A stretch of DNA of 64,000 bases from Bacillus sp. 103mf. GTDB lineage: Bacteria > Bacillota > Bacilli > Bacillales > Bacillaceae_G. A model generated the notes under the pieces. That model worked only from the letters and a program-made list of their open reading frames with translations, was not told the origin of the DNA and searched no databases. Where the stretch lies: contig NZ_FPAF01000001.1 of assembly GCF_900116295.1 (NCBI RefSeq), forward strand, positions 806,001 to 870,000, written 5' to 3'. Positions 9,853 to 17,355 of the stretch are shown here, in pieces (positions within the stretch are counted from its first letter, which is position 1; every line of letters starts with the position of its first letter). A program made the translations under genes and the position numbers.

Positions 9853-9995
9853 ATTTTCCCATTATATTTTCGGCCATCATTATGTTCTTGTTGGTGAATC
9901 TTTGTCATTCTCTTTTGATACTCTCTCTGTTTTGCACTTACATGATTTGCATCCGTTTCTCTATTTTTCTTTGAACCGCCTACTCCGTTACTCAT
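9849..9995 (-). CDS. 48-aa basic hydrophilic protein, unknown
   Basis: The product begins MSNGVGGSKKNRETDANHVS and ends HNDGRKYNGKI. It is very hydrophilic, rich in Lys, Arg, Gln and Asn, and has no hydrophobic core. That composition recalls small spore proteins, but I recognise no family. GGGGTG stands seven bases before the ATG. The TAA stop falls inside the ATAAA edge of the neighbouring bcr1-like repeat. Confidence 0.6.
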   Translation of the reverse strand: MSNGVGGSKKNRETDANHVSAKQREYQKRMTKIHQQEHNDGRKYNGKI

Positions 9996-10057
9996 TTTGT
10001 TCACCCCACTTGTCTATACTTCAACATTAGTTTTCGCAATCAACATTTCCCTTATAC

Positions 10058-10089
10058 AAAAAATAAGGAGAGGCATCTGCCTCTCCTTA
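10058..10089 (-). terminator. Terminator overlapping the stop of the 73-aa gene
   Basis: TAAGGAGAGGCA / TGCCTCTCCTTA forms a strong stem followed by TTTTTTG on the minus strand. The stop codon is part of the stem. Confidence 0.9.
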
Positions 10090-10308
10090 CACATATTTTT
10101 GAAACATATCATGCAGCCCTTGATTGACAAGGTAAGAAATCTGCTCATCTGACTTATCAGGATAGCGATCGCGCAGGCGAATAGATGCCTTTAAAATTAA
10201 ATTCTCTAATACGGAACGTCCGCCTTTTCCATAAATTGTTTCTGCATATTCTATCAATTTTCCATCTTCAACTGTTGCAGGATTTTGATCGAAGAAAAAT
10301 TTACTCAT
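10087..10308 (-). CDS. Small soluble protein, unknown, probably under carbon catabolite control
   Basis: 73 aa from the ATG at 10308, with AAGGAG eleven bases upstream. The frame also has a GTG three codons earlier, but that sits too close to the binding site. The product begins MSKFFFDQNPATVEDGKL and looks alpha-helical. I do not recognise it. A perfect cre (catabolite response) sequence lies 18 bp upstream of the start, within the leader, which points to repression by CcpA. Confidence 0.75.
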   Translation of the reverse strand: MSKFFFDQNPATVEDGKLIEYAETIYGKGGRSVLENLILKASIRLRDRYPDKSDEQISYLVNQGLHDMFQKYV

Positions 10309-10325
10309 TTGTACCACTTCTCCTT

Positions 10326-10339
10326 TGATAGCGTTTACA
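10326..10339 (-). promoter_or_regulatory. cre (CcpA) operator
   Basis: TGTAAACGCTATCA on the minus strand matches the consensus TGWAANCGNTNWCA at every position. It ends just before the ribosome binding site of the 73-aa gene, so bound CcpA would sit downstream of the promoter as a roadblock. Confidence 0.7.
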
Positions 10340-10471
10340 TTTATATAAACTCAACATGTTATTTATTTCACAATTAATGTATGCATGTATAGATGATTAG
10401 TTCCATTATAAAACAATATTGCCATAGTATCAAAGTGTATTTTAGACAATTTTGTGAACAAATCTAAAAAA

Positions 10472-10485
10472 TGAAAGCGTTTTAA
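10472..10485 (+). promoter_or_regulatory. Near-consensus cre site
   Basis: TGAAAGCGTTTTAA matches the cre consensus except at position 13. It lies about 65 bp upstream of the start at 10551, ahead of a weak promoter (TTTAAC, 17 bp, TACAAT at 10525-10530). Confidence 0.4.
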
Positions 10486-10550
10486 TTGTTATATAAAGAA
10501 GTTTAACATTCAGAATCTTTGTTGTACAATACAAACAAAGGAGGAATTCA

Positions 10551-11174
10551 ATGAAACAAAACAATAAAGTTGTCTACGATATTATTTTTTATCTCATCTT
10601 TCCATTTGTTATTTGGAAATTCGGTAAACAATATATAGATGCATATTATGCCATGCTCATTTCTTCTGTTCCAGGCATTCTTTATACACTGTATTGTTTC
10701 AAAAAAGAACGGCAATTTCATGTAACCGGCTTTTTTATCCTCATCACGATGATTGTAAATACGAGCGTAGACTTACTTTCTGGCTCAGCCGAAAAAATGT
10801 TGTGGAACGACGTGTACTATCACATTGCACTTGGTATTGTTGTCATATGTACTATTTTTATAAAACAACCACTCATGTTATATTTCGCAGCCGACTACGC
10901 TGCATTGCAAGGAGATGATCGAAAGGAATCACAATTGTTATATCGTGACCCTCGCCTCTTTCCATCGTTCCAATACTTTACTTTCTTTTTTGGCTTACAA
11001 TTTATTGTGCTTAGTAGCATCAAGATATATATGATTTCTAAATTTGGAGTAGATGGATACGGAGAAATGAAAGCGATTATGACAGGAATTGGTTGGTGCA
11101 TTTCAATAGGAATTGGAGCTGGGTTCCTTTGGATTGGTAATAAAATTAAACAGGTGACTGAAGCTGAAGTTTAA
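10551..11174 (+). CDS. VC0807-like integral membrane protein
   Basis: 207 aa with about six hydrophobic segments. It starts MKQNNKVVYDIIFYLIFP. The pattern matches the VC0807 family of bacterial membrane proteins, whose function is unknown. AAAGGAGG precedes the ATG and a terminator follows, so it is a single-gene unit. A near-consensus cre site lies upstream. Confidence 0.75.
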   Translation: MKQNNKVVYDIIFYLIFPFVIWKFGKQYIDAYYAMLISSVPGILYTLYCFKKERQFHVTGFFILITMIVNTSVDLLSGSAEKMLWNDVYYHIALGIVVICTIFIKQPLMLYFAADYAALQGDDRKESQLLYRDPRLFPSFQYFTFFFGLQFIVLSSIKIYMISKFGVDGYGEMKAIMTGIGWCISIGIGAGFLWIGNKIKQVTEAEV

Positions 11175-11180
11175 CGCATA

Positions 11181-11222
11181 AAAAAGAAGTTCCACTGCTT
11201 GTAAGCAATGGAACTTCTTTTC
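11181..11222 (+). terminator. Terminator of the VC0807-like gene
   Basis: AAAAGAAGTTCCA and TGGAACTTCTTTT pair around a loop containing a second small stem (CTGCTTGTAAGCA). Confidence 0.85.
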
Positions 11223-11311
11223 TAGGTTATATTGTCGCATATATGATTCGCCGTAGAAATTGTACTATGACATGAAATCCTTTTCTAGTTGTAAATTATC
11301 CCCAAAAACAC

Positions 11312-11506
11312 TTAACTTAATTTCTTTTTCTTCATTTGGCGATAAAAGATTGCGGCGCTTACCGGCAACATACCAAACCAACGATTCAAAAATGGTTCTC
11401 TCTCTTCACGGCGCTGCTGCCGTTTTTGTTTTCGGTCCTCTTTTGGAGCATCCATATATGATACGAATTGTTGTGTGACATATTTTATATAATCATTTGT
11501 AGACAT
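11312..11506 (-). CDS. yqzE: YqzE-like small protein
   Basis: 64 aa from the ATG at 11506 (AGAGGTG upstream). The in-frame GTG three codons earlier overlaps the binding site. It starts MSTNDYIKYVTQQFV, has a very basic middle (KQKRQQRREER) and one hydrophobic stretch (RWFGMLPVSAAIFY) near the C-terminus. The family is known next to comG in Bacillus, in keeping with its place here. Function unknown. Confidence 0.8.
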   Translation of the reverse strand: MSTNDYIKYVTQQFVSYMDAPKEDRKQKRQQRREEREPFLNRWFGMLPVSAAIFYRQMKKKKLS

Positions 11507-11542
11507 ATCTATCACCTCTACTAGATTAGTATGTCCACTTTT

Positions 11543-12040
11543 TTATTTAGTAATCCACCCCTGAATTTCTTGAACAATTGCTTCAATACTTTTATTTGTC
11601 GTGTCGATCTTCACTGTTGCTTCTTCATAATAAACTTGACGCTTTTCAAATTTCTCGATAAACGACCCTATATTTTCTTTTTGAAATAATGGTCTTGTTG
11701 TATCCCCAGCAATTCGCTCTGCAATCACATATGGATCACAGTACAAATAAATTACAGTACCACGTTCCTTCATCCACTCTCGGTTCTCGGCTTTTTCGAC
11801 GATTCCGCCTCCAGTTGTAATAATATAATCATTTGTCGGCAGTAATTGCAGCACTTCACTTTCATACTTTCGAAACACACCTTCCCCTTCTTCTGAAAAG
11901 ATATCCCGAATGATTTTCTTTGTCTTCTCTTCAATACATTGATCTGTATCAATAACCGGCATATGAAGTGCACTGCTTAACGCTTTACCAACTGTTGTTT
12001 TCCCCGATCCCATAAAACCTGTTATATATAATGCTTTCAT
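11543..12040 (-). CDS. aroK: Shikimate kinase
   Basis: 165 aa. Phosphorylates shikimate at the 3-hydroxyl with ATP in the chorismate pathway. The P-loop [12 protein letters not shown] is at residues 8-19, the substrate-binding Asp lies in VIDTD (about 30-34) and the glycine-rich TTGGGIV is at about 75-81. The lid region has [11 protein letters not shown]. It ends a run of minus-strand genes, directly behind comGG (2 bp gap), so it may be read through from the comG promoter. Confidence 0.95.
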   Translation of the reverse strand: MKALYITGFMGSGKTTVGKALSSALHMPVIDTDQCIEEKTKKIIRDIFSEEGEGVFRKYESEVLQLLPTNDYIITTGGGIVEKAENREWMKERGTVIYLYCDPYVIAERIAGDTTRPLFQKENIGSFIEKFEKRQVYYEEATVKIDTTNKSIEAIVQEIQGWITK

Positions 12041-12041
12041 G

Positions 12042-12419
12042 TTATCCTCTCTCCTCTTGCCAATGCGTAATCGCTTCGTTATTTGTATTATAACGAAAGC
12101 TAACTTTACATGTGTGCTTTCGTTTTGTTATACATTGTAAAATAATAAAGGCATTCCCATCTACTATTGTGTAATCTCCCTTTGCTTCTCCTTTTTCATA
12201 CGCATAAAAAAATTCTCTTTTTTCCATTTTAGCTTGTAATTCTTGTTTCACATCGGCAACAGCTTGGTTCGTTATTTCTTCTAAAATAAACAATTCTTCT
12301 GCTTCTGTATAAAATTTTTGATCTGATAGGAATATATTTGTCTCATATACTAAAAAAGACATGAGTAAAAATATGAGGATGATTGTTCCTGGCATTGTAA
12401 ATCCACTTTCCGATCTCAT
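12042..12419 (-). CDS. comGG: Competence pseudopilin ComGG
   Basis: 125 aa. Minor pseudopilin of the DNA-uptake pseudopilus. A short basic leader (MRSESG) precedes [16 protein letters not shown], a prepilin-type junction cut by ComC after Gly6. The usual Glu at +5 is absent, as is usual for ComGG. It overlaps comGF by 4 bp and is the last com gene. Confidence 0.88.
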   Translation of the reverse strand: MRSESGFTMPGTIILIFLLMSFLVYETNIFLSDQKFYTEAEELFILEEITNQAVADVKQELQAKMEKREFFYAYEKGEAKGDYTIVDGNAFIILQCITKRKHTCKVSFRYNTNNEAITHWQEERG

Positions 12420-12856
12420 CCTTTCACCTCAATAACAGAATAACGGGTAACAATACCATCATATACTTTACCGCTTATATCCTGTACACGTATCATTAAT
12501 GTATGAGCTGCTAATTGATAAGAAATATTCTCTACTTTTTGTAAAAGAACTTCATGTCCCGTCCCATTTACTTTTCGAACAACATTATTTCCAGACATGT
12601 CATATGTGATTCGTTCTCCAGCCTTTGTTTTGAAAAATAATTTTCCGTCTCCGCTATTTCCTTCTTCCACTTCGCGAAACTCAATTTGCACTTGCTCTAA
12701 AAAAACGTTCCATTCCCAATTCATTATCTGTTTAGGGTACGGAGGTTCTATAAAGAGGACTTGAAGACGCGGGAGAAGAAGAAAAAATACAGATAAAAAT
12801 AGAAAACATATCATAACTTCTAACAACGTGAACCCAGCTTGTTTATTTTTTAACAT
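12416..12856 (-). CDS. comGF: Competence pseudopilin ComGF
   Basis: 146 aa from the ATG at 12856. In-frame starts at 12871 and 12877 are also possible, and none has a strong binding site because the gene overlaps the end of comGE. The leader MLKNKQAG precedes FTLLEVMICFLFLSV, a textbook prepilin peptidase site with Glu at +5. Minor pseudopilin of the competence pseudopilus. Confidence 0.88.
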   Translation of the reverse strand: MLKNKQAGFTLLEVMICFLFLSVFFLLLPRLQVLFIEPPYPKQIMNWEWNVFLEQVQIEFREVEEGNSGDGKLFFKTKAGERITYDMSGNNVVRKVNGTGHEVLLQKVENISYQLAAHTLMIRVQDISGKVYDGIVTRYSVIEVKG

Positions 12857-13160
12857 AACGACACCGTTCATTCTCACGCTGTTTACTATCTTTCCACATT
12901 ACACACACCTTTTCGATCTCCCATTGAATTGTATATACCGTATTTTCATATCGCTTTTCTATTACTGGCGAAACTATATGATCATACATATATGCAGCTA
13001 CCGCTTCTTTCAAAAGTAGCTGCGCTTTATACCGAAACTGAATATTTTTTCTTTCTTGCATAATGAGAAGCGTTTGCGGAAGTAACAGCGAAACCGTCAT
13101 CATTAACAAACTAAGAGACACAAGAATTTCTAGCATAACCGAACCTTTGTCACACTTCAT
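12843..13160 (-). CDS. comGE: Competence pseudopilin ComGE
   Basis: 105 aa from the ATG at 13160. The longer open frame upstream lies inside comGD. The leader MKCDKG precedes SVMLEILVSLSLLM, a prepilin-type junction with Ser instead of Phe at +1 and Glu at +5. It overlaps comGD by 11 bp and comGF by about 14 bp. Minor pseudopilin that helps assemble the ComGC filament. Confidence 0.85.
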   Translation of the reverse strand: MKCDKGSVMLEILVSLSLLMMTVSLLLPQTLLIMQERKNIQFRYKAQLLLKEAVAAYMYDHIVSPVIEKRYENTVYTIQWEIEKVCVMWKDSKQRENERCRYVKK

Positions 13161-13584
13161 AATACGTAAATCTTCCCCTCCCAAGTTGAAATACAACATG
13201 GTACGTTTTGGATTTATAAGAAATAATAATTGTTCCGCCTCTATTAATATTACCGTCCGTCCCATAACTCATTGGATTAGGGAATGTGTTTACATTCACC
13301 TGTATATCAGATGGATAATAACGAACAAGAACCGGATTTGTTTCTCCTGACGATGTAATGCTGTACGAAGCCTGATTAGGAAACCACCGTAATGTGTGAC
13401 GATTATGGCGGCTCATCGCTACTTGTTGCATAAAAAGGATGTCTTGAGAAAATTGCTGCATAAACTGATTCATCTTTTGTTTTTCATAAATCGACGATAA
13501 ATTAAAATACGTTACAACACTTAAAATAGAAATAGCACTTAATACGAGGAGCATTTCTAATAATGTAAAACCATTTTTCTTCAC
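13150..13584 (-). CDS. comGD: Competence pseudopilin ComGD
   Basis: 144 aa, GTG start overlapping the comGC stop (GTGA). The leader MKKNG precedes FTLLEMLLVLSAISIL, a clean prepilin site. The rest is a beta-rich pseudopilin head without cysteines. Minor pseudopilin in the comG operon. Confidence 0.92.
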   Translation of the reverse strand: MKKNGFTLLEMLLVLSAISILSVVTYFNLSSIYEKQKMNQFMQQFSQDILFMQQVAMSRHNRHTLRWFPNQASYSITSSGETNPVLVRYYPSDIQVNVNTFPNPMSYGTDGNINRGGTIIISYKSKTYHVVFQLGRGRFTYYEV

Positions 13585-13886
13585 GATTTCCCTACAACTT
13601 TAACCTCTCCATTTGCAGTATCGATTGTAATACTCTCCCCTTTTGGACAAGTTTTAGATGTAATATACTTACCCGTATACAAATCATCCACCGTTGGGAT
13701 TTTATTATGTTCTAATTGATAAGCTTGTACTTGTGATTCAACAGATTTTACAAAGGCATCGCATCCCTTTCCTTGTACGGAAGAACGCTGGTTTACGACA
13801 TTTGGAATAATAAGCAGTAGCAACACAGAAATTACAACCATAACAAGCAACATTTCTAACAACGTAAAGCCTTTTTCATTTTTCAC
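13581..13886 (-). CDS. comGC: Major competence pseudopilin ComGC
   Basis: 101 aa, GTG start with AGGAGG eight bases upstream. The leader MKNEKG precedes FTLLEMLLVMVVISVL, cut by prepilin peptidase ComC. It forms the body of the DNA-uptake pseudopilus. Two cysteines (in GKGCDAF and SKTCPKG) can form the disulphide known in this family. Full length and intact. Confidence 0.95.
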   Translation of the reverse strand: MKNEKGFTLLEMLLVMVVISVLLLLIIPNVVNQRSSVQGKGCDAFVKSVESQVQAYQLEHNKIPTVDDLYTGKYITSKTCPKGESITIDTANGEVKVVGKS

Positions 13887-13898
13887 AGAACACGCCTC

Positions 13899-14939
13899 CT
13901 AAATAGAATTCATCATTTGAAACATCGGCATAATCATCGCTAAATACATAAGCACAACCACCATTCCGATACATGCAAACAAAAGGGGTTGTATAACAAA
14001 CAACACACGATTAATTTTCTCTTCGATTTTTTCTATTGTCATTTCACTATAATCGGCAAGCTCAGTTGCTAAATTGCCATTCGCTTGTCCATGTTTAATA
14101 ATATAAGCGAGCTCCTGTTCATAGTACGAACGATTCATCATAATAGAATCAAGATGTTCACCTATCGTTAATAATTCCTGTATTTTAAGAGCCTCGCATT
14201 GAAAAAACAAATGATGCTTTTGCTCCTTCATTAAAGTGAGCGCTTCTAATATAGATAGCCCGCCTTGTAAAAGACCGCTTAATTGAATTGCAAAATAGTG
14301 TGAGTTTGTTAATTTAAAAAACATTTTTATAAGAGGCACTCTCATACAAATATCCATTCTCGTAACCGGATGCAACCTTTTTACATACAGCATATATATA
14401 AGCGCTAGGGTGCCAATTGCAAAAACGACGCCTCCCATAACATACGGAAGTGCTTGAATAACTGTTAAAATATTGTCTGTAAATGAAGTGGATGATCCAT
14501 GGAGTGAACGGTATAAAGTAGAGAACTGTGGAAGAAGAACTAGATTAAATACGAGGAGTATGCCTAATAAAAACAAAGAAAGAACGAATGGATAGCGCAG
14601 CACCTTCATCATATTTTTTTGATGTTTATCTTTTCTACCGAGGAGTGAGCTCCCTTTCTGCAACGCAAAGGCAATGTCACCATGCTGCTCTGCATAAAAT
14701 AAATAGCTTAAAATATCGGGATGAAATGCAAGTTTATAAAACACATCATGTAAGCTGCTTCCCTTTTTAAATTCTTCAGCAGCATCTTGAAGCTGTATTT
14801 GTTTACTCGGGGTTAAGTGAAAATGCAGAAACTCTAATGCATGTAATAAAGAATATCCTTTCTCTAAAAGTTCGCCAAGCCTTCGGAGCAATAATGCTTG
14901 TTCATGTAACCGCCACTTTTCTTGCTTAAACATAAACAT
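13899..14939 (-). CDS. comGB: ComGB, type II secretion F-like membrane platform protein
   Basis: About 346 aa. Polytopic inner-membrane protein that anchors pseudopilus assembly, with two T2SSF repeats (about residues 15-135 and 215-340) and hydrophobic segments near 115-140, 165-190 and 315-340. It overlaps the end of comGA by about 14 bp. The start is uncertain (TTG 14948, ATG 14939 or ATG 14933) because all lie in comGA with a weak binding site, which suggests coupled translation. Confidence 0.93.
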   Translation of the reverse strand: MFMFKQEKWRLHEQALLLRRLGELLEKGYSLLHALEFLHFHLTPSKQIQLQDAAEEFKKGSSLHDVFYKLAFHPDILSYLFYAEQHGDIAFALQKGSSLLGRKDKHQKNMMKVLRYPFVLSLFLLGILLVFNLVLLPQFSTLYRSLHGSSTSFTDNILTVIQALPYVMGGVVFAIGTLALIYMLYVKRLHPVTRMDICMRVPLIKMFFKLTNSHYFAIQLSGLLQGGLSILEALTLMKEQKHHLFFQCEALKIQELLTIGEHLDSIMMNRSYYEQELAYIIKHGQANGNLATELADYSEMTIEKIEEKINRVLFVIQPLLFACIGMVVVLMYLAMIMPMFQMMNSI

Positions 14940-15969
14940 CTTCTTCAATAAACCCTAGTGCATATCCTTTTCTTAATTCATCTTGAAGCGTTGTATATTG
15001 GTACGTCGCTTGTTTTCCATTTGCTTCATAAATGACTTCTTTCAACTCATCACCATACAATAATTCATAAATGCTCGCTCGGCGTACGTGACGCATTTTT
15101 TTGCATAGAGGTGAGCATTTCCCTTTGCAAAATGGACATTTTAATTCCACTAGCCGCTGCGCCGCTACTGCTAATAGCGATTGTTCAATTTCTAGCAGGG
15201 TAATACCATAATCCATTAAACGTAGCACCGCACTTTTCGCATCATTCGTATGCAATGTCGTCATAACTAAATGACCTGTCAAACTTGCTCGAACCGCCAC
15301 CTTTGCTGTTTCCTCATCACGAATTTCTCCTACTAAAATAATGTCTGGATCATGACGTAAAATCGCTTTCAATCCCGTTGCATACGTAATACCAGCTTTT
15401 TCATTAATTTGAATTTGTAATAGTCCATCCTTTTTCTTTTCAACTGGATCCTCCAGTGTAACAATGCGGCGAGTCTGCGCCTTCTTTGCTACTTCTAAAA
15501 GAGCATACATCGTCGTCGTTTTTCCTGACCCTGTCGGTCCTGTAAAAATAATTAATCCGTGCGAATGGTGTAAAAAAGAGAGAAGTGTTTTTGCGGAATT
15601 TGGGAATAATGAAAGATGAGAGAGGTTCGGAACCGCAGTTTGTAAGTGCAACCGAATAACGAGACTTTCATGATGCACAGTTGGCAAAGTAGAAAGGCGT
15701 AAATATACCTCCTCATCATCAACTTTCATCTGCAATGAACCATTTTGCGGCTTTCTCCTTTCACCAATATCCATAGCTGCTAAAAACTTAAAGTGTGATA
15801 CAAGTCGTTCACAAAATTCTTTTGAAGTATGATGCTTTGTCACCAAATCTTTTCCAATACGCAATTGTACAACAGCATCTTCGTGCCGCGGCACAATATG
15901 AAGATCTGATGCGCGCAACCTGCATGCTTCTTTCATAATTGTGTCAGCAAACTGTTCGACAGCATTCAC
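14926..15969 (-). CDS. comGA: ComGA, pseudopilus assembly ATPase
   Basis: 347 aa, GTG start with GAGGAGG eight bases upstream. GspE/PilB-type secretion ATPase that powers the competence pseudopilus. Walker A GPTGSGKTT is at about residues 143-151, with an Asp box (LEDPVE) and the signature HDPDIILVGEIRDEETA following. A four-cysteine knuckle (CPFC, KGKC, SPLC) lies near residues 270-285. First gene of the comG operon. No convincing pair of ComK boxes was found upstream. Confidence 0.96.
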   Translation of the reverse strand: MNAVEQFADTIMKEACRLRASDLHIVPRHEDAVVQLRIGKDLVTKHHTSKEFCERLVSHFKFLAAMDIGERRKPQNGSLQMKVDDEEVYLRLSTLPTVHHESLVIRLHLQTAVPNLSHLSLFPNSAKTLLSFLHHSHGLIIFTGPTGSGKTTTMYALLEVAKKAQTRRIVTLEDPVEKKKDGLLQIQINEKAGITYATGLKAILRHDPDIILVGEIRDEETAKVAVRASLTGHLVMTTLHTNDAKSAVLRLMDYGITLLEIEQSLLAVAAQRLVELKCPFCKGKCSPLCKKMRHVRRASIYELLYGDELKEVIYEANGKQATYQYTTLQDELRKGYALGFIEEDVYV

Positions 15970-16054
15970 TGTTATCGCCTCCTCACTCTTTATATATCAT
16001 GGCCATCCTGAAAAGAAAAATAGTGAATTTGCTATTTTTATTGCATTATTTTTG

Positions 16055-16093
16055 AATTTCACAAATTAAAAACCCAAAACAGTTTGTGAAATT
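16055..16093. promoter_or_regulatory. 11-bp perfect inverted repeat, candidate operator
   Basis: AATTTCACAAA (16055-16065) and TTTGTGAAATT (16083-16093) are exact inverted copies separated by 17 bp. The pair lies between divergent comGA and the SufR-like regulator gene, about 90 bp from one start and 100 bp from the other. No T run follows, so it is not a terminator. The position suggests an operator for the adjacent regulator. Confidence 0.55.
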
Positions 16094-16193
16094 ATGAACA
16101 ATTAATGAATCATTGCCCAAAAACATGATTATACAACATTATCTATATTATAATATTGTTATCCCAGATAAACTGACAAAGGTGGCGATCCTC

Positions 16194-16892
16194 ATGGAAC
16201 AAGCTTTAAAAATTACAAACGTACTTTCTGACCCAACACGCTATTATATTTATAAATATATTTCTCAAAAACACACTGAGGTTACTGTACAAGAAATTGC
16301 TGACGAATTTGATATTCATCCAAATGTTGCGCGTTTACATCTTTCAAAGCTAGAAGATGTAAATATGCTAAAATCGGAAACAAAAAAAACGGGTAAAGGC
16401 GGCCGACCAAGTCGATTATATGTCTTATCAGATGATGTAATTCAACTGCAATTTCCGTTTCGTGATTATCAATTGTTAGCACAAATTGCTTGCAATACAT
16501 TACTTAGCTTAGGCGAAGTCGGTGAGAAAGCACTCTATGAAACGGGTAAAAAGTTTGGTAAAGAATTAATGGAACAACAGCTAAATCGATTAAGCATTAA
16601 CGAAAATGAATTGACGGTTGAACAAAAAATACAAATTGCCAAAGAAGCTTTAACAACAGCGGGCTTATCTCCGGAATTTGAATTAAGCACCGATGGATCA
16701 AAAATTTTCTATGATGTATACAATTGTCCATTTAAAGAAGTTGCCGTACGTCATCCAAAAGAAATTTGTAACATGCACGTAGATATGATGAAAGGTATCT
16801 TTGAAGTTCTATTTCCAAACATGGAATTAACACGTAATGATACTATGTTCGAAACAGGTTGTAAGTCTTGTAATTATCATCTTCATCTGTAA
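16194..16892 (+). CDS. SufR-like winged-helix regulator with C-terminal cysteine cluster
   Basis: 232 aa from the ATG at 16194 (AAGGTGG eight bases upstream). A longer frame to 16113 has no binding site. Residues 1-85 form an ArsR/DeoR-type winged helix (IADEFDIHPNVARLHLSKLED), followed by a basic glycine-rich wing (KKTGKGGRPSRLYVLS). The C-terminal third has CPF, then Cys 13 residues later in EICNMHVD, then CKSC near the end. This spacing resembles iron-sulfur sensing SufR repressors. No known partner gene adjoins it, though a cystine transporter lies two genes on. Iron-sulfur sensing is inference. Confidence 0.75.
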   Translation: MEQALKITNVLSDPTRYYIYKYISQKHTEVTVQEIADEFDIHPNVARLHLSKLEDVNMLKSETKKTGKGGRPSRLYVLSDDVIQLQFPFRDYQLLAQIACNTLLSLGEVGEKALYETGKKFGKELMEQQLNRLSINENELTVEQKIQIAKEALTTAGLSPEFELSTDGSKIFYDVYNCPFKEVAVRHPKEICNMHVDMMKGIFEVLFPNMELTRNDTMFETGCKSCNYHLHL

Positions 16893-16926
16893 AATAAGAA
16901 GCCAGATTATACTGGCTTCTTATTAT
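16891..16926 (+). terminator. Terminator of the SufR-like gene
   Basis: AATAAGAAGCCAG / CTGGCTTCTTATT, 13-bp perfect stem with a 6-base loop, then TATTTTG. Confidence 0.85.
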
Positions 16927-17006
16927 TTTGTAAATGTTTACAATAGTTAGAAAAGTGCATTATAATTAAAAAGAGTATTGAGTTCATATAAAGGGAGGGG
17001 AATGGG

Positions 17007-17249
17007 ATGGAGCGCATGTTTCGCGTTCTCGGCTTTTGGACTGGTATTTTTTCCGTAATGTTTTATTTAGGGGATATGTATGGGGCAGCACTATTGTTTT
17101 TAGGACAAACAGGTTTTTTTGTACTTTTAAGTTATTTAAAATTAACAGAGCGCATGTACATTTATGTTTTTGGGGCATATTTAACAGTCTTCTTCATTGG
17201 GTTTACATACTATACGACATTTCTTCTTACACCAGGAATTGGACATTAA
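17007..17249 (+). CDS. yqgY: DUF2626 membrane protein (YqgY)
   Basis: 80 aa with three hydrophobic segments, beginning MERMFRVLGFWTGIFSVMFY. It matches the DUF2626 family, whose B. subtilis member YqgY lies next to yqgX. Here yqgX is 20 kb away, so a block of genes separates the two. GGGAGGGG precedes the ATG and a terminator follows directly. Function unknown. Confidence 0.85.
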   Translation: MERMFRVLGFWTGIFSVMFYLGDMYGAALLFLGQTGFFVLLSYLKLTERMYIYVFGAYLTVFFIGFTYYTTFLLTPGIGH

Positions 17250-17275
17250 GATGGCATATATGCCATCTTTTTTTA
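17248..17275 (+). terminator. Terminator of yqgY
   Basis: GATGGCATA / TATGCCATC stem followed by seven T residues, starting at the stop codon. Confidence 0.88.
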
Positions 17276-17355
17276 TCTCCTTTCAATCACCTAGTTGACT
17301 TATTGGTTTTCTTTGAATATATTTATATGTAACAAATTTTAAGGAGGAAAACAGT

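Noticed and set aside
9777-9974. 65-aa plus-strand open frame
   Set aside because: It starts inside a bcr1-like repeat, has no binding site, and overlaps the 48-aa minus-strand gene, which does have one.
15970-16054. ComK boxes (AAAA-N5-TTTT) ahead of comGA
   Set aside because: Only partial matches with two or more mismatches and no proper pair spacing were found in the AT-rich sequence.
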